DNA of 64,000 bases, taken from positions 1 through 64,000 of the forward strand of contig CAYSYA010000005.1 of assembly GCA_964435285.1 (NCBI GenBank), read 5' to 3'. Below are positions 16,337 to 24,490 of the stretch, one piece after another; position 1 is the stretch's first letter; each line of letters begins with the position of its first letter. The translations under genes were made by a program, and so were the position numbers. This DNA comes from GCA-2718035 sp964435285 (lineage in GTDB: Bacteria > Bacteroidota > Bacteroidia > Flavobacteriales > TMED113). The notes beneath the pieces are model-generated. The model had not been told where the DNA came from. It was given only the letters and a program-made list of their open reading frames with translations, and made no database searches.

Positions 16337-17260
16337 TTAAAATAAATGCTTTTCTGCGTGATACGATGACCTTACTAACGGCCCACTTTCAACATACTTA
16401 AAGCCCATTTCTAATCCTCTTTCTTTGAAAAAAGAAAATTTTTCAGGTTTAATAAATTTACTTACTGGGAGATGTTTTTTCGTAGGTTGTAAGTATTGAC
16501 CAAGTGTTAATATATCTACACCAACATCTATTAAATCCTTCATAGATTTTAAAACTTCTTCATCAGACTCACCTAAACCAAGCATAATTCCAGATTTTGT
16601 TCTTTTAATACCAGATTTTTTCAAATAATCAAGTACAGATAAACTCCTAGCATAACTAGCTTGAACTCTAACATTTTTAGTTAATCTTTCTACTGTTTCC
16701 ATATTATGTGAAACAACTTCTGGGTGAACTAGTATAATTCTATCTAAATTTTTTTTATTTCCTTTAAAATCAGGAATTAGAGTTTCAATAGTAGTTTTTG
16801 GAGATAATCTTCTTATCGCCTCAATTGTTTGTACCCATAAAATGGAACCACCATCATCCAAATCATCTCTATCAACTGAAGTAAGAACACAATGTTTAAT
16901 ATTCATTAAAGAAACAGAGTTTGCAACTTTTTCAGATTCAGACCAATCTACATTTTTTGGTTTCCCCGTTGAAACAGAACAAAATCCGCATGATCTGGTA
17001 CAAATATTTCCTAAAATCATAAATGTAGCTGTACCAGCCCCCCAACATTCACCCATATTAGGACAATGACCACTTTCACAAATAGTATGTAAATTATGCT
17101 CATCAACTATTGAACGAAGTTTTGAGAATTTTTCTCCTGTAGGTAATTTGACCCTAAGCCAATTTGGTTTTTTTTTAAAAATTGGTTCTACTTTAGGTTT
17201 TGAAACTTTTTTTTTCAAGTCGACAACGTACCAATCATTAGAATTCTCCGGATTGTTCAT
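16337..17260 (-). CDS. lipA: Lipoyl synthase
   Basis: A radical-SAM enzyme that inserts two sulfur atoms into octanoyl groups on pyruvate and 2-oxoglutarate dehydrogenase subunits and on GcvH. The 307 residues include the auxiliary cluster motif C-x4-C-x5-C (Cys61, Cys66, Cys72 in CESGHCPNMGEC), the radical-SAM cluster motif C-x3-C-x2-C (Cys87, Cys91, Cys94 in CTRSCGFC), and the C-terminal R-S-S-Y-H-A that supplies a serine ligand. gapA follows after six bases. The annotated ATG gives the normal N-terminal extension before the first cysteine motif. Confidence 0.97.
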   Translation of the reverse strand: MNNPENSNDWYVVDLKKKVSKPKVEPIFKKKPNWLRVKLPTGEKFSKLRSIVDEHNLHTICESGHCPNMGECWGAGTATFMILGNICTRSCGFCSVSTGKPKNVDWSESEKVANSVSLMNIKHCVLTSVDRDDLDDGGSILWVQTIEAIRRLSPKTTIETLIPDFKGNKKNLDRIILVHPEVVSHNMETVERLTKNVRVQASYARSLSVLDYLKKSGIKRTKSGIMLGLGESDEEVLKSMKDLIDVGVDILTLGQYLQPTKKHLPVSKFIKPEKFSFFKERGLEMGFKYVESGPLVRSSYHAEKHLF

Positions 17261-17307
17261 AGATTAAAAATAAAGCTCATTTAGTAAATAAAAATTATTT
17301 TTTTTCG

Positions 17308-17433
17308 TTAAGAGTTTATGTTCTCTTTTTCAACATCATTCCCATTAGATAATCCTGGGCAATTTGCTGTAATACAACAAGATTGAAGAAATAGAATAAA
17401 AAGTAAAGAAAAAAAGAAAAGAAATTTTTTCAT
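17308..17433 (-). CDS. Small lipoprotein, 41 residues
   Basis: An ATG at 17433-17431 opens a frame of 41 codons ending in TAA at 17308. The product starts MKKFLFFFSLLFILFLQSCC, a full lipoprotein signal with lipobox L-Q-S-C (Cys19). A short mature peptide (C-C-I-T-A-N-C-P-G-L-S-N then an acidic/Asn tail) follows with two more cysteines. The N-C-P-G-L end resembles other tiny Bacteroidota lipoproteins, but no function is known. It lies 47 bases upstream of lipA on the same strand and is divergent from the Omp85 gene, so it may be the first gene of the lipA-gapA transcript. Confidence 0.65.
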   Translation of the reverse strand: MKKFLFFFSLLFILFLQSCCITANCPGLSNGNDVEKENINS

Positions 17434-17513
17434 TATAATTAATTTTATATTTCAAATTTAATAATTTTTTAGTTAAATAAATTCTAAAAAGATTCAAAAC
17501 TTTAAAACAGTAC

Positions 17514-18944
17514 ATGATTTTAAAAAAAATTTTTTTTCTATTAATTTTAAATAACTTAATTATTTTTTCAAATAATTTAAATATCATAGAAGATTCACTA
17601 ATTAATCAAAATGATTATAAGTGGATTATATCAAATTTAAATGATTATGAAGTAAATAAAAAAAATGAATTTGAAAAAAAAGAAATTGATTTAGTTTTAT
17701 ATAGTATTGCAAAAAAATTAGAGAATATAGGATATCCATTTGCTGTTATTGAATTTAAATATGACTCAATTATTAATAAAAATATTTACGGCAAAATAAT
17801 CTGTAAAAAAGGTAGATTAACAAATATTGACAGTGTTGCAATTAAAGGTTATAACAAGTTCCCAAAATACTTAATTGAAAGAACTTTAGACTTGAAAAAA
17901 AAAGAGCCTTATAGTCAAAAGAAAATAAGTAACATTTCTAAAAAAATATCAGAAAATAATTACGTAAATGAATTCAAAGAAAATAGTGTTTTATTTAACA
18001 AACAAAAAACAATATTATTTATTTATTTAGAAAAAAAAAACAATAATACAATTGATGGTTTTTTAGGCTATAATAATGAGAATGAAAAAAACGAATTATA
18101 CGGAAAAATAAACCTTAAATTAACAAACTCATTTAATTTATGGGAGAAAATAGAACTGAATTGGAATAAAATGTCTGACAGAAACCAGGAACTTTTAATT
18201 AATTTGAGTTTCCCTTATTTCTTAAACTCAATTTTTTATTTAGAAACAAAATTTAAAATTTTACAACTTTACAACTCTTATATTAGTAAAAAAATAAATT
18301 ATAACTTAGAAATAAGAAAAGTTAATAATTATTTCAAAATTGGATATATAAACAATATATCCAATAGTTTAACTAACAATAACAACTTAATTCAAGATTA
18401 TAAAAGTAATTTATTTTTAGTCAATTGGACTTTTTTAAAAAATAATTTTTCTAAAAAAAATATTGATTTAAAAGTAAATAATGAATATACAATTGGAGTT
18501 AATAAAAATTTTAATCAAAAACAATTTCGTCAACAAATTAATTTTAAATTAAAATTAAAATTACCTGTTTTTAAAAACAATATTTTTTATCTAAGCACTG
18601 AAAACAATCATATTTTTGGAGATGAAATTTTAGAAAATGAAAAAATTGGAATAGGGGGAGTGAGTAGTTTAAGAGGATATATTGAAAATAGTTTTTTTAG
18701 TAAGTCATTTAATATTTTAAATATAGAAAACAAATATTATTATAATAATAACTCATATTTATCTATTTTTTGTGATATTGGAAAATTATATGATCTAAAT
18801 ACAAGCATTTCATCATATGGATTTGGAATAGGTTTTGATATGGAAAAAGATATTTTTATAATAAATTATGCTGTTCCCACTTATAGTAATAGTTTAGATT
18901 TTAATAACTCAAAAATACATTTTAACTATGTATTAAAATTTTAA
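17514..18944 (+). CDS. Omp85 (BamA/TamA) family outer-membrane protein
   Basis: A 476-residue protein with an N-terminal signal-like hydrophobic stretch (about 4-19). A region at about 70-175 looks like one or two POTRA domains (G-R-L-T-N-I-D-S-V-A-I-K-G-Y-N-K-F-P, then an L-D-L-K-K-K-E-P-Y-S-Q-K-K-I segment). The C-terminal barrel contains G-I-G-G-V-S-S-L-R-G-Y (about 379-389), matching the conserved loop-6 V/L-R-G-F/Y motif, and ends YVLKF. With one or two POTRA domains it is shorter than BamA (five), so it is more like TamA, FhaC-type or the short Bacteroidota surface-antigen proteins. Substrate unknown. rlmB starts two bases downstream. Confidence 0.75.
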   Translation: MILKKIFFLLILNNLIIFSNNLNIIEDSLINQNDYKWIISNLNDYEVNKKNEFEKKEIDLVLYSIAKKLENIGYPFAVIEFKYDSIINKNIYGKIICKKGRLTNIDSVAIKGYNKFPKYLIERTLDLKKKEPYSQKKISNISKKISENNYVNEFKENSVLFNKQKTILFIYLEKKNNNTIDGFLGYNNENEKNELYGKINLKLTNSFNLWEKIELNWNKMSDRNQELLINLSFPYFLNSIFYLETKFKILQLYNSYISKKINYNLEIRKVNNYFKIGYINNISNSLTNNNNLIQDYKSNLFLVNWTFLKNNFSKKNIDLKVNNEYTIGVNKNFNQKQFRQQINFKLKLKLPVFKNNIFYLSTENNHIFGDEILENEKIGIGGVSSLRGYIENSFFSKSFNILNIENKYYYNNNSYLSIFCDIGKLYDLNTSISSYGFGIGFDMEKDIFIINYAVPTYSNSLDFNNSKIHFNYVLKF

Positions 18945-18946
18945 TA

Positions 18947-19690
18947 ATGAAATCAGAAAATAATAAATTAAGAATATATGGAATAAGACCTGTAATTGAA
19001 CTTTTAGATAGTGAAAGAGAAATACAAAAAATATATATACAAAAAAATATACAACACGAAAAAATAAAAGAAATAGAGACAAAAGTTAAAAATAAAAAAA
19101 TTGAAATAAAATACATTCCTGTTCAAAAATTGAATAGATTGACTAAGAAAAATCACCAAGGAGTTTTCGCTTTCTGTTCACCAATTACATTCATTGAATT
19201 TGATAATTATTTACCTCAATTATTTGAAAAAGGGGAATCTCCAATTTTTTTTGCTTTAGATGGAGTTACTGATGTTAGAAATTTTGGTTCTATTTGTAGG
19301 AGCGCTAAAGTATTAGGAGCTCATGGTATTATTATTCCAAAAAAAAAATCAGCAGAAATTAATGAAATTTCGATTAAAACATCCTCCGGAGCTTTAACTA
19401 AGTTACCAATATGCAGAACTGAAAGTCTTGAAAAAACATTAATTTTTGCTAAAAATAGCGGACTTAAAATTTGTTCTCTTTCTGAACATGCTAAAAAGTC
19501 AATTTATAAAACTAGCTTGAAAGAACCATGTATTTTAGTACTTGGATCCGAAAAAGAAGGTGTTTCAAATAAATTAATTAAAATTAGCGACGAACTTATA
19601 AAAATCCCAACAAATGGAGATATAATATCACTAAATGTATCAGTCGCCGCAGGTATAATTTTGTCAGAATTACAAAGACAAAGATTTTAA
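18947..19690 (+). CDS. rlmB: 23S rRNA (guanosine-2'-O-)-methyltransferase RlmB / TrmH family
   Basis: A SPOUT-fold SAM-dependent rRNA 2'-O-methyltransferase of 247 residues. The N-terminal substrate-binding domain begins IYGIRPVIELL (about 9-19). The three TrmH motifs are clear: DVRNFGSICRSA (motif 1, N-F-G-S-I-x-R, about 110-121), LVLGSEKEGVS (motif 2, about 198-208), and I-S-L-N-V-S-V-A-A-G-I (motif 3, about 226-236). The C-terminus overlaps the convergent citrate synthase gene by four bases. RlmB modifying G2251 is the most likely assignment; a tRNA-methylating relative cannot be excluded. Confidence 0.88.
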   Translation: MKSENNKLRIYGIRPVIELLDSEREIQKIYIQKNIQHEKIKEIETKVKNKKIEIKYIPVQKLNRLTKKNHQGVFAFCSPITFIEFDNYLPQLFEKGESPIFFALDGVTDVRNFGSICRSAKVLGAHGIIIPKKKSAEINEISIKTSSGALTKLPICRTESLEKTLIFAKNSGLKICSLSEHAKKSIYKTSLKEPCILVLGSEKEGVSNKLIKISDELIKIPTNGDIISLNVSVAAGIILSELQRQRF

Positions 19691-20991
19691 GTAAATTTCT
19701 TTTTTATAATTTCCGTTGGCATTGACACGGGTCTTTCAATTGGGCTACCCAATGCTCTGTTCCATATTAGTTGAGATAATATTCCCAATGAACGAGAAAC
19801 ACCAAATAAAACAGTGAAGAAGTCATATTCTTTCATTCCATAATTAAGCAACAAAACACCGGAATGAGCATCAACATTAGGCCATGGATTTTTGACTTTT
19901 CCTGTAGCATCTAATATTGGAGGAACAACTTCATAAACCTTACTTACTAAATCAAATAAATCATAATCATTTAAATATTTTAAAGCAAAGTTTCTTTGAG
20001 CTATATATCTAGGATCCGTTTTTCTTAAAACAGCATGACCAAATCCAGGAATTACCCTTCCCTCAGATAGTGTTTTTTTAACGTAATCAGAAACTTGTTC
20101 TTTTGATGGTATTTCATTATTATAAAAATCTTTCATTTTCAATAACCACTTTACAACTTCTTGATTTGCTAAACCATGAAGTGGACCAGCTAAACCGTTC
20201 ATTCCAGCAGAAAAAGATAAGTAAGCATCACTTAATGCTGAACTAACTAAGTGAGAAGTATGAGCTGAAACATTACCACCTTCATGATCAGCGTGAATTG
20301 TTAAATATAATCGCATTAATTCATGAAAATTTTCATCATCAAAACCTAACATGTGAGCAAAATTTCCAGACCAATCTAAGTCTAAATTAGGAGCAATATG
20401 ATCATTATTTTTATAAACTCTCCTGTATATATATGCAGCAATTCTAGGTAAAGTAGCAATTAAATTCATTGCATCTTCATAAGATGAATCCCAATAATCT
20501 GTTTTTCTAACACCATCATTATATGCTTTCATAAAACAGCTATCGCCTCTTAATGCTAATATTGCAGCTGAAAATTGAGTCATGGGGTGTGCATCCTTAG
20601 GAAATGAATCTAGAACTGAAAAAACATGTTTAGGTACATTAGATCTTCTCTTCCAATCTTGTCCAATTAACTTTACATCATTTTCATTAGGAAGCTCACC
20701 TAGTAACATTAAATAAAATATCCCCTCAGGCATTGGTTGCTTCCCCCCATTATAAGTAGGAAGTAAATCTAATAATTCGTCGAGAGAATACCCTCTAAAT
20801 TTAATACCATCTTCTGGGTCTAATTTAGAAGTTTCTGTTACCATACTAATCATTCCTCTCATTCCAGAGTATATTTGACGTAATTTAATATCTCCTATCA
20901 CTTTATCACCATGATTTTTGATTAGTTGTTTAATTTCTTCTCTAGCAGGAAGAATTTTATTTTCAAATTTTTGTTTTAAATTATTTTCCAT
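19687..20991 (-). CDS. Citrate synthase, eukaryotic (mitochondrial) type
   Basis: Condenses oxaloacetate and acetyl-CoA, the entry step of the TCA cycle. The 434-residue protein resembles mitochondrial citrate synthase far more than the usual bacterial hexameric GltA. Segments such as T-I-H-A-D-H-E-G-G-N-V-S-A-H-T-S-H-L-V (about 231-249), AGMNGLAGPLHGLANQEV (262-279), PGFGHAVLRKTDPRY (315-329) and NPWPNVDAHSGVLL (368-381) match my recollection of animal enzymes almost residue for residue. Catalytic residues His272, His319 and Asp374 are present. No mitochondrial targeting peptide precedes the start. It follows eno by two bases and ends the rplQ-carA-eno-citrate synthase run. Confidence 0.93.
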   Translation of the reverse strand: MENNLKQKFENKILPAREEIKQLIKNHGDKVIGDIKLRQIYSGMRGMISMVTETSKLDPEDGIKFRGYSLDELLDLLPTYNGGKQPMPEGIFYLMLLGELPNENDVKLIGQDWKRRSNVPKHVFSVLDSFPKDAHPMTQFSAAILALRGDSCFMKAYNDGVRKTDYWDSSYEDAMNLIATLPRIAAYIYRRVYKNNDHIAPNLDLDWSGNFAHMLGFDDENFHELMRLYLTIHADHEGGNVSAHTSHLVSSALSDAYLSFSAGMNGLAGPLHGLANQEVVKWLLKMKDFYNNEIPSKEQVSDYVKKTLSEGRVIPGFGHAVLRKTDPRYIAQRNFALKYLNDYDLFDLVSKVYEVVPPILDATGKVKNPWPNVDAHSGVLLLNYGMKEYDFFTVLFGVSRSLGILSQLIWNRALGSPIERPVSMPTEIIKKKFT

Positions 20992-20993
20992 TT

Positions 20994-22280
20994 TTATTTA
21001 CAGTATTTTAAATTTTTTCCAGAAAAAAAAGCTTTAGTAGATAAACTCTCTTCAATCCTTAATAATTGATTGTACTTCGCAACTCTATCAGATCTTGAAC
21101 ACGAACCTGTTTTAATTTGAGAACAAGAAAAAGCCACAGCTAAATCTGAAATAAAAGAATCCTCAGTTTCTCCTGATCTATGACTCATTACAGTAGAAAA
21201 GTTATTTTTTCTTGCAAAATTTATAGTATTAAACGTTTCTGTTAAAGTCCCAATTTGATTAGGTTTTATTAAAATTGAATTAGATGAATTTTCTTTAACC
21301 CCCCTATCTAGTCTACTTAAATTAGTTACAAATAAGTCATCACCTACTAACTGAATTTTATTTCCAATTTCTTTATTTAATAAATTCCAACTATCCCAAT
21401 CGTCCTCATGTAATCCATCTTCAATTGAAAATATTGGATATTTATTTGTCCAACTTTTCCAAAAATCAACCATTTCTATAGAACTCAATTTTTCTCCACT
21501 ATTAAATTTATACTTTCCATCAACAAAAAATTCAGAAGATGCTGCATCTATAGCTAAAAAAATATCAATACCTGGTCTATACCCAGCTTTTTCAATAGCT
21601 AATAAAATCAAATCTAGGGCTTCTTCATTTGATTTAAGATTTGGAGCAAAACCTCCTTCATCTCCAACGTTTGTTGAAAGACCTTTGGACTTAAGTACAT
21701 TTTTTAAATTATGAAAAACCTCCACTCCCATAAATAGAGATTCCTTAAAACTAGTTGCTCCGACTGGTGCAATCATAAATTCTTGAATATCGACTAAATT
21801 ATCGGCATGACTTCCTCCGTTCAAAATGTTCATTAATGGAACCGGTAGTTGAAAATTAGAAGAGTGTGAATTAAAGGAAGCTAAATACTCAAATAAATAT
21901 TGTTTTTTTGTTAAAGCTGCTAATCTTGAGACTGCAAAAGAAATTGGTAAAATAGAATTTGCTCCTAAAACAGATTTATTTTCAGTTCCATCCAACTCAC
22001 ACATTTTTGTATCAATACCTTTTTGATCAAAAATATCAAACCCAATTAACTGATCTCTAAGTCTGTTCTCAATGTTCTTTATTACTTTTTGCACCCCTTT
22101 TCCCATTAACATATCACCTCCATCTCTAATTTCAATAGCTTCATACTTTCCAGTTGATGCCCCAGAGGGAATAGATGCACGAGAAAATAATGAATTAGAG
22201 AAAACATCTACTTCGACCGTTGGATTACCTCTTGAATCAAATACTTGTCTGGCTTTTATGTCCTTTATTTTATAATCCAT
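20994..22280 (-). CDS. eno: Enolase
   Basis: Interconverts 2-phosphoglycerate and phosphoenolpyruvate in glycolysis. The 428 residues match the bacterial octameric enzyme. Visible marks are the N-terminal ARQVFDSRGNPTVEVDV (10-26), the S-I-P-S-G-A-S-T-G loop (36-44), G-D-E-G-G-F-A-P-N, the Mg-binding acids in S-I-E-D-G-L, and the signature I-L-I-K-P-N-Q-I-G-T-L-T-E-T followed by SHRSGETED. The start ATG overlaps the carA stop by one base (TAATG), so it is translationally coupled to carA. Citrate synthase follows after two bases. Confidence 0.97.
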   Translation of the reverse strand: MDYKIKDIKARQVFDSRGNPTVEVDVFSNSLFSRASIPSGASTGKYEAIEIRDGGDMLMGKGVQKVIKNIENRLRDQLIGFDIFDQKGIDTKMCELDGTENKSVLGANSILPISFAVSRLAALTKKQYLFEYLASFNSHSSNFQLPVPLMNILNGGSHADNLVDIQEFMIAPVGATSFKESLFMGVEVFHNLKNVLKSKGLSTNVGDEGGFAPNLKSNEEALDLILLAIEKAGYRPGIDIFLAIDAASSEFFVDGKYKFNSGEKLSSIEMVDFWKSWTNKYPIFSIEDGLHEDDWDSWNLLNKEIGNKIQLVGDDLFVTNLSRLDRGVKENSSNSILIKPNQIGTLTETFNTINFARKNNFSTVMSHRSGETEDSFISDLAVAFSCSQIKTGSCSRSDRVAKYNQLLRIEESLSTKAFFSGKNLKYCK

Positions 22281-23386
22281 TAATCAATATATTTATCCAT
22301 ATTAGAAACGAATTGATCAAATAAATACCTAGAGTCTTGAGGACCTGGTGATGATTCTGGATGATACTGAACAGAAAAAAAAGGTTTATCAGTAAACATA
22401 ATACCTTCAACAGTATTGTCATTTAAATTCCTGTGAGTGATGATAATGTTATTTTTTCCATTCAAACTATCTTCATCTATAGAAAAACCATGATTTTGAG
22501 AAGTAACTTCACATTTTTTAGTATTTAAATTTAAAACTGGATGATTGATTCCTCTGTGACCATTATGCATTTTATATGTCTTTAATCCACTAGCGAGAGC
22601 TAACAACTGATGACCTAAACAAATTCCAAAAATCGGAATATTTTTTTGAAGAATTATTTCTATATTTTTAATTACATTCTTCATAGATGATGGATCACCA
22701 GGACCGTTAGAAAAAAATATACCTGTAGGTTTCCAATTAAGTATTTCACTAGCTTCAGTATCAAATGGAAAAACTTTCATATATACCCCTCTATTTTCTA
22801 GACATCTTATGATATTTTTTTTAATTCCAAAATCAAATACAGCTACTCTATATTTTGAATTATTTTCTCCGATGTCATAGGGTTCTGAAGTAGAGACAAA
22901 AGAAGATAAATCTAATCCTTTCATGGAAGGTGCTTTTTTTAATTCCAATTTTAAAGATTCTATATTATTTACGTCAGAAGAAATCAAAACATTCATAACT
23001 CCTTTATCACGAATATAACTAACTAAAGATCTAGTATCAACTTCAGAAATTACAAAAATATTTTCTTTTTCAAAATAATCTTTAATGTTACCATCGGAAT
23101 AATGCCTTGAGTTATCAAGATTAAAATCTTTGCAAATTAACCCAGCAATTTTCATGGAATTGGATTCAACTTCACTTAAATTATAACCATAATTACCAAT
23201 ATGAACATTTGTTGTAACAACAATCTGACCATAATAAGATGGGTCTGTGAAAACTTCTTGGTATCCAGTCATTCCTGTATTAAAACAAATCTCACCAAAA
23301 GAAGTTCCTTTTTTACCTGCACATTTTCCATGAAAAATGGAACCATCCTCTAAAATTAATACTGCGTTGTTATCTTCTTTTTTCAT
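22280..23386 (-). CDS. carA: Carbamoyl-phosphate synthase small (glutaminase) subunit
   Basis: Releases ammonia from glutamine and channels it to CarB, supplying carbamoyl phosphate for arginine and pyrimidine synthesis. The 368 residues are normal. The N-terminal CarA-specific domain contains TGMTGYQEVFTDPSYYGQIV (about 37-56). The class I glutamine amidotransferase domain has FGICLGHQLLALA with nucleophile Cys256 and QYHPESSPGPQDS with His342 and Glu344. The carB gene is not in the window. It lies just after the rplQ terminator, so it probably has some promoter activity of its own in the 82-base spacer. Confidence 0.96.
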   Translation of the reverse strand: MKKEDNNAVLILEDGSIFHGKCAGKKGTSFGEICFNTGMTGYQEVFTDPSYYGQIVVTTNVHIGNYGYNLSEVESNSMKIAGLICKDFNLDNSRHYSDGNIKDYFEKENIFVISEVDTRSLVSYIRDKGVMNVLISSDVNNIESLKLELKKAPSMKGLDLSSFVSTSEPYDIGENNSKYRVAVFDFGIKKNIIRCLENRGVYMKVFPFDTEASEILNWKPTGIFFSNGPGDPSSMKNVIKNIEIILQKNIPIFGICLGHQLLALASGLKTYKMHNGHRGINHPVLNLNTKKCEVTSQNHGFSIDEDSLNGKNNIIITHRNLNDNTVEGIMFTDKPFFSVQYHPESSPGPQDSRYLFDQFVSNMDKYID

Positions 23387-23397
23387 ATATATTTTTT

Positions 23398-23435
23398 TTT
23401 AAAAAAAAGGACAAAACCTAAGAGGCTTTGTCCTT
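23398..23435 (-). terminator. Intrinsic terminator at the end of the ribosomal superoperon
   Basis: AAGGACAAA (23407-23415) pairs with TTTGTCCTT (23427-23435) around an eleven-base loop. On the minus strand the stem is followed by a run of T (complement of the A-run at 23400-23408). It lies 33 bases after the rplQ stop and just before carA. Confidence 0.85.
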
Positions 23436-23468
23436 AATAAAATAATGTAATTAATATTTATTTAACTA

Positions 23469-24486
23469 CTATTTTTCTTCAGCCTCTTCTTTATTTTCTT
23501 CATCTGTTGAACCTTCTTCTTCAGTAGGTGCCTCTTCAGTAGGTGCATCTTCAGTAGGTGCCTNNNNNNNNNNNNNNNNNNNNNNNNNNNNNNNNNNNNN
23601 NNNNNNNNNNNNNNNNNNNNNNNNNNNNNNNNNNNNNNNNNNNNNNNNNNNNNNNNNNNNNNNCTTCAGCAGGTGCCTCTTCAGCAGGTGCCTCTTCAGC
23701 AGGTGCCTCTTCAGCAGGTGCCTCTTCAGCAGGCGCCTCTTCAGCAGGCGCCTCTTCAGTAGGTGCCTCTTCAGTAGGTGCCTCTTCAGCAGGTGCCTCT
23801 TCAGCAGGTGCCTCTTCAGTAGGTGCCTCTTCAGTAGGTGCCTCTTCAGCAGGTGCCTCTTCAGTAGGTGCCTCTTCAGCAGGTGCCTCTTCAGTAGGTG
23901 CCTCTTCAGCAGGTGCCTCTTCAGCAGGTGCCTCTTCAGTAGGTACCTCTTCAGTAGGTGCCTCTTCAGCAGGTGCCTCTTCAGCAGGTGTATCATTATT
24001 TGATGAAGTTGAAACAGATTTAGATTCCTTTACTTTTGAATCTAAATTTTCACTATTATTTGAAGATTTAGACGATCTTCTAGATCTTCTTGTTTTCTTT
24101 TTATCTTCTTTTTCAGAGTTATAAATTTCATTAAAGTCAACTAATTCAATAAAACATATCTCAGCTGCATCACCTAATCTTTTTCCTAATTTTATAATTC
24201 TTGTATAACCCCCTGGCCTATTTGAAACTTTTTCTGAAATAACAGAGAAAAGTTCAGAAACAGACTTTTTATCTTTTAATTTAGAAAAAACAACTCTTCT
24301 AGAATGTGTGGAGTCATTTTTACATTTAGTGATAATAGGTTCAACATACCTTTTTAAAACTTTCGCCTTAGCAACAGTAGTTTTTATACGCTTGTGAATA
24401 ATTAAAGAGCAGGCCATATTTGAAAGCATAGCTTTACGATGACTTGCTGTTCTACTCAGTGATTTATTTTTATTTCTGTGCCTCAT
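23469..24486 (-). CDS. rplQ: Ribosomal protein L17 with long (A-P-A/T-E-E)n tail, interrupted by an assembly gap
   Basis: The core (residues 1 to about 119) is L17 of the large subunit: MRHRNKNKSLSRTASHRKAML, HKRIKTTVAKAKVLKRYVEP and the R-P-G-G-Y-T-R-I-I-K-L-G-K-R-L-G-D segment. A basic linker (K-K-K-T-R-R-S-R-R, about 127-135) and a Ser/Asn-rich stretch follow. From about residue 167 the protein is a tandem repeat of A-P-A-E-E or A-P-T-E-E encoded by 15-base units. A 100-N gap breaks the repeat, and the frame beyond it ends EEGSTDEENKEEAEEK with a TAG at 23469. The apparent frame change across the gap is due to the arbitrary N count. Many Bacteroidota L17 proteins have a shorter acidic/Ala tail; this one is extreme. 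Confidence 0.9.
23518..23990. repeat. 15-bp minisatellite inside rplQ
   Basis: A tandem array of a 15-base unit (coding strand GCACCTGCTGAAGAG, or ACT in place of GCT). About three units lie left of the N run and about 22 to its right. Units differ mainly by one transition (GCT/ACT), with a few GCG/GCC changes. Each unit is five codons, so length change keeps the reading frame. Confidence 0.95.
23564..23663. other. Assembly gap of 100 N
   Basis: Exactly 100 N, a common placeholder for a gap of unknown size, inside the 15-bp repeat array. The true number of repeat units is therefore unknown. Confidence 0.99.
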
Positions 24487-24490
24487 TTTT

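Noticed and set aside
23564..23663. Frameshift in rplQ at the gap
   Set aside because: The 100 N are a placeholder; 100 is not a multiple of three, so the frame change is artificial.
23518..23990. CRISPR-like array
   Set aside because: The repeats are contiguous 15-base coding units with no spacers, and no cas genes are present.
23551..23996. Long frames rich in H-L-L-K-R or S-A-G-A-S across the rplQ repeat
   Set aside because: They are out-of-frame or antisense readings of the 15-base repeat, not genes.
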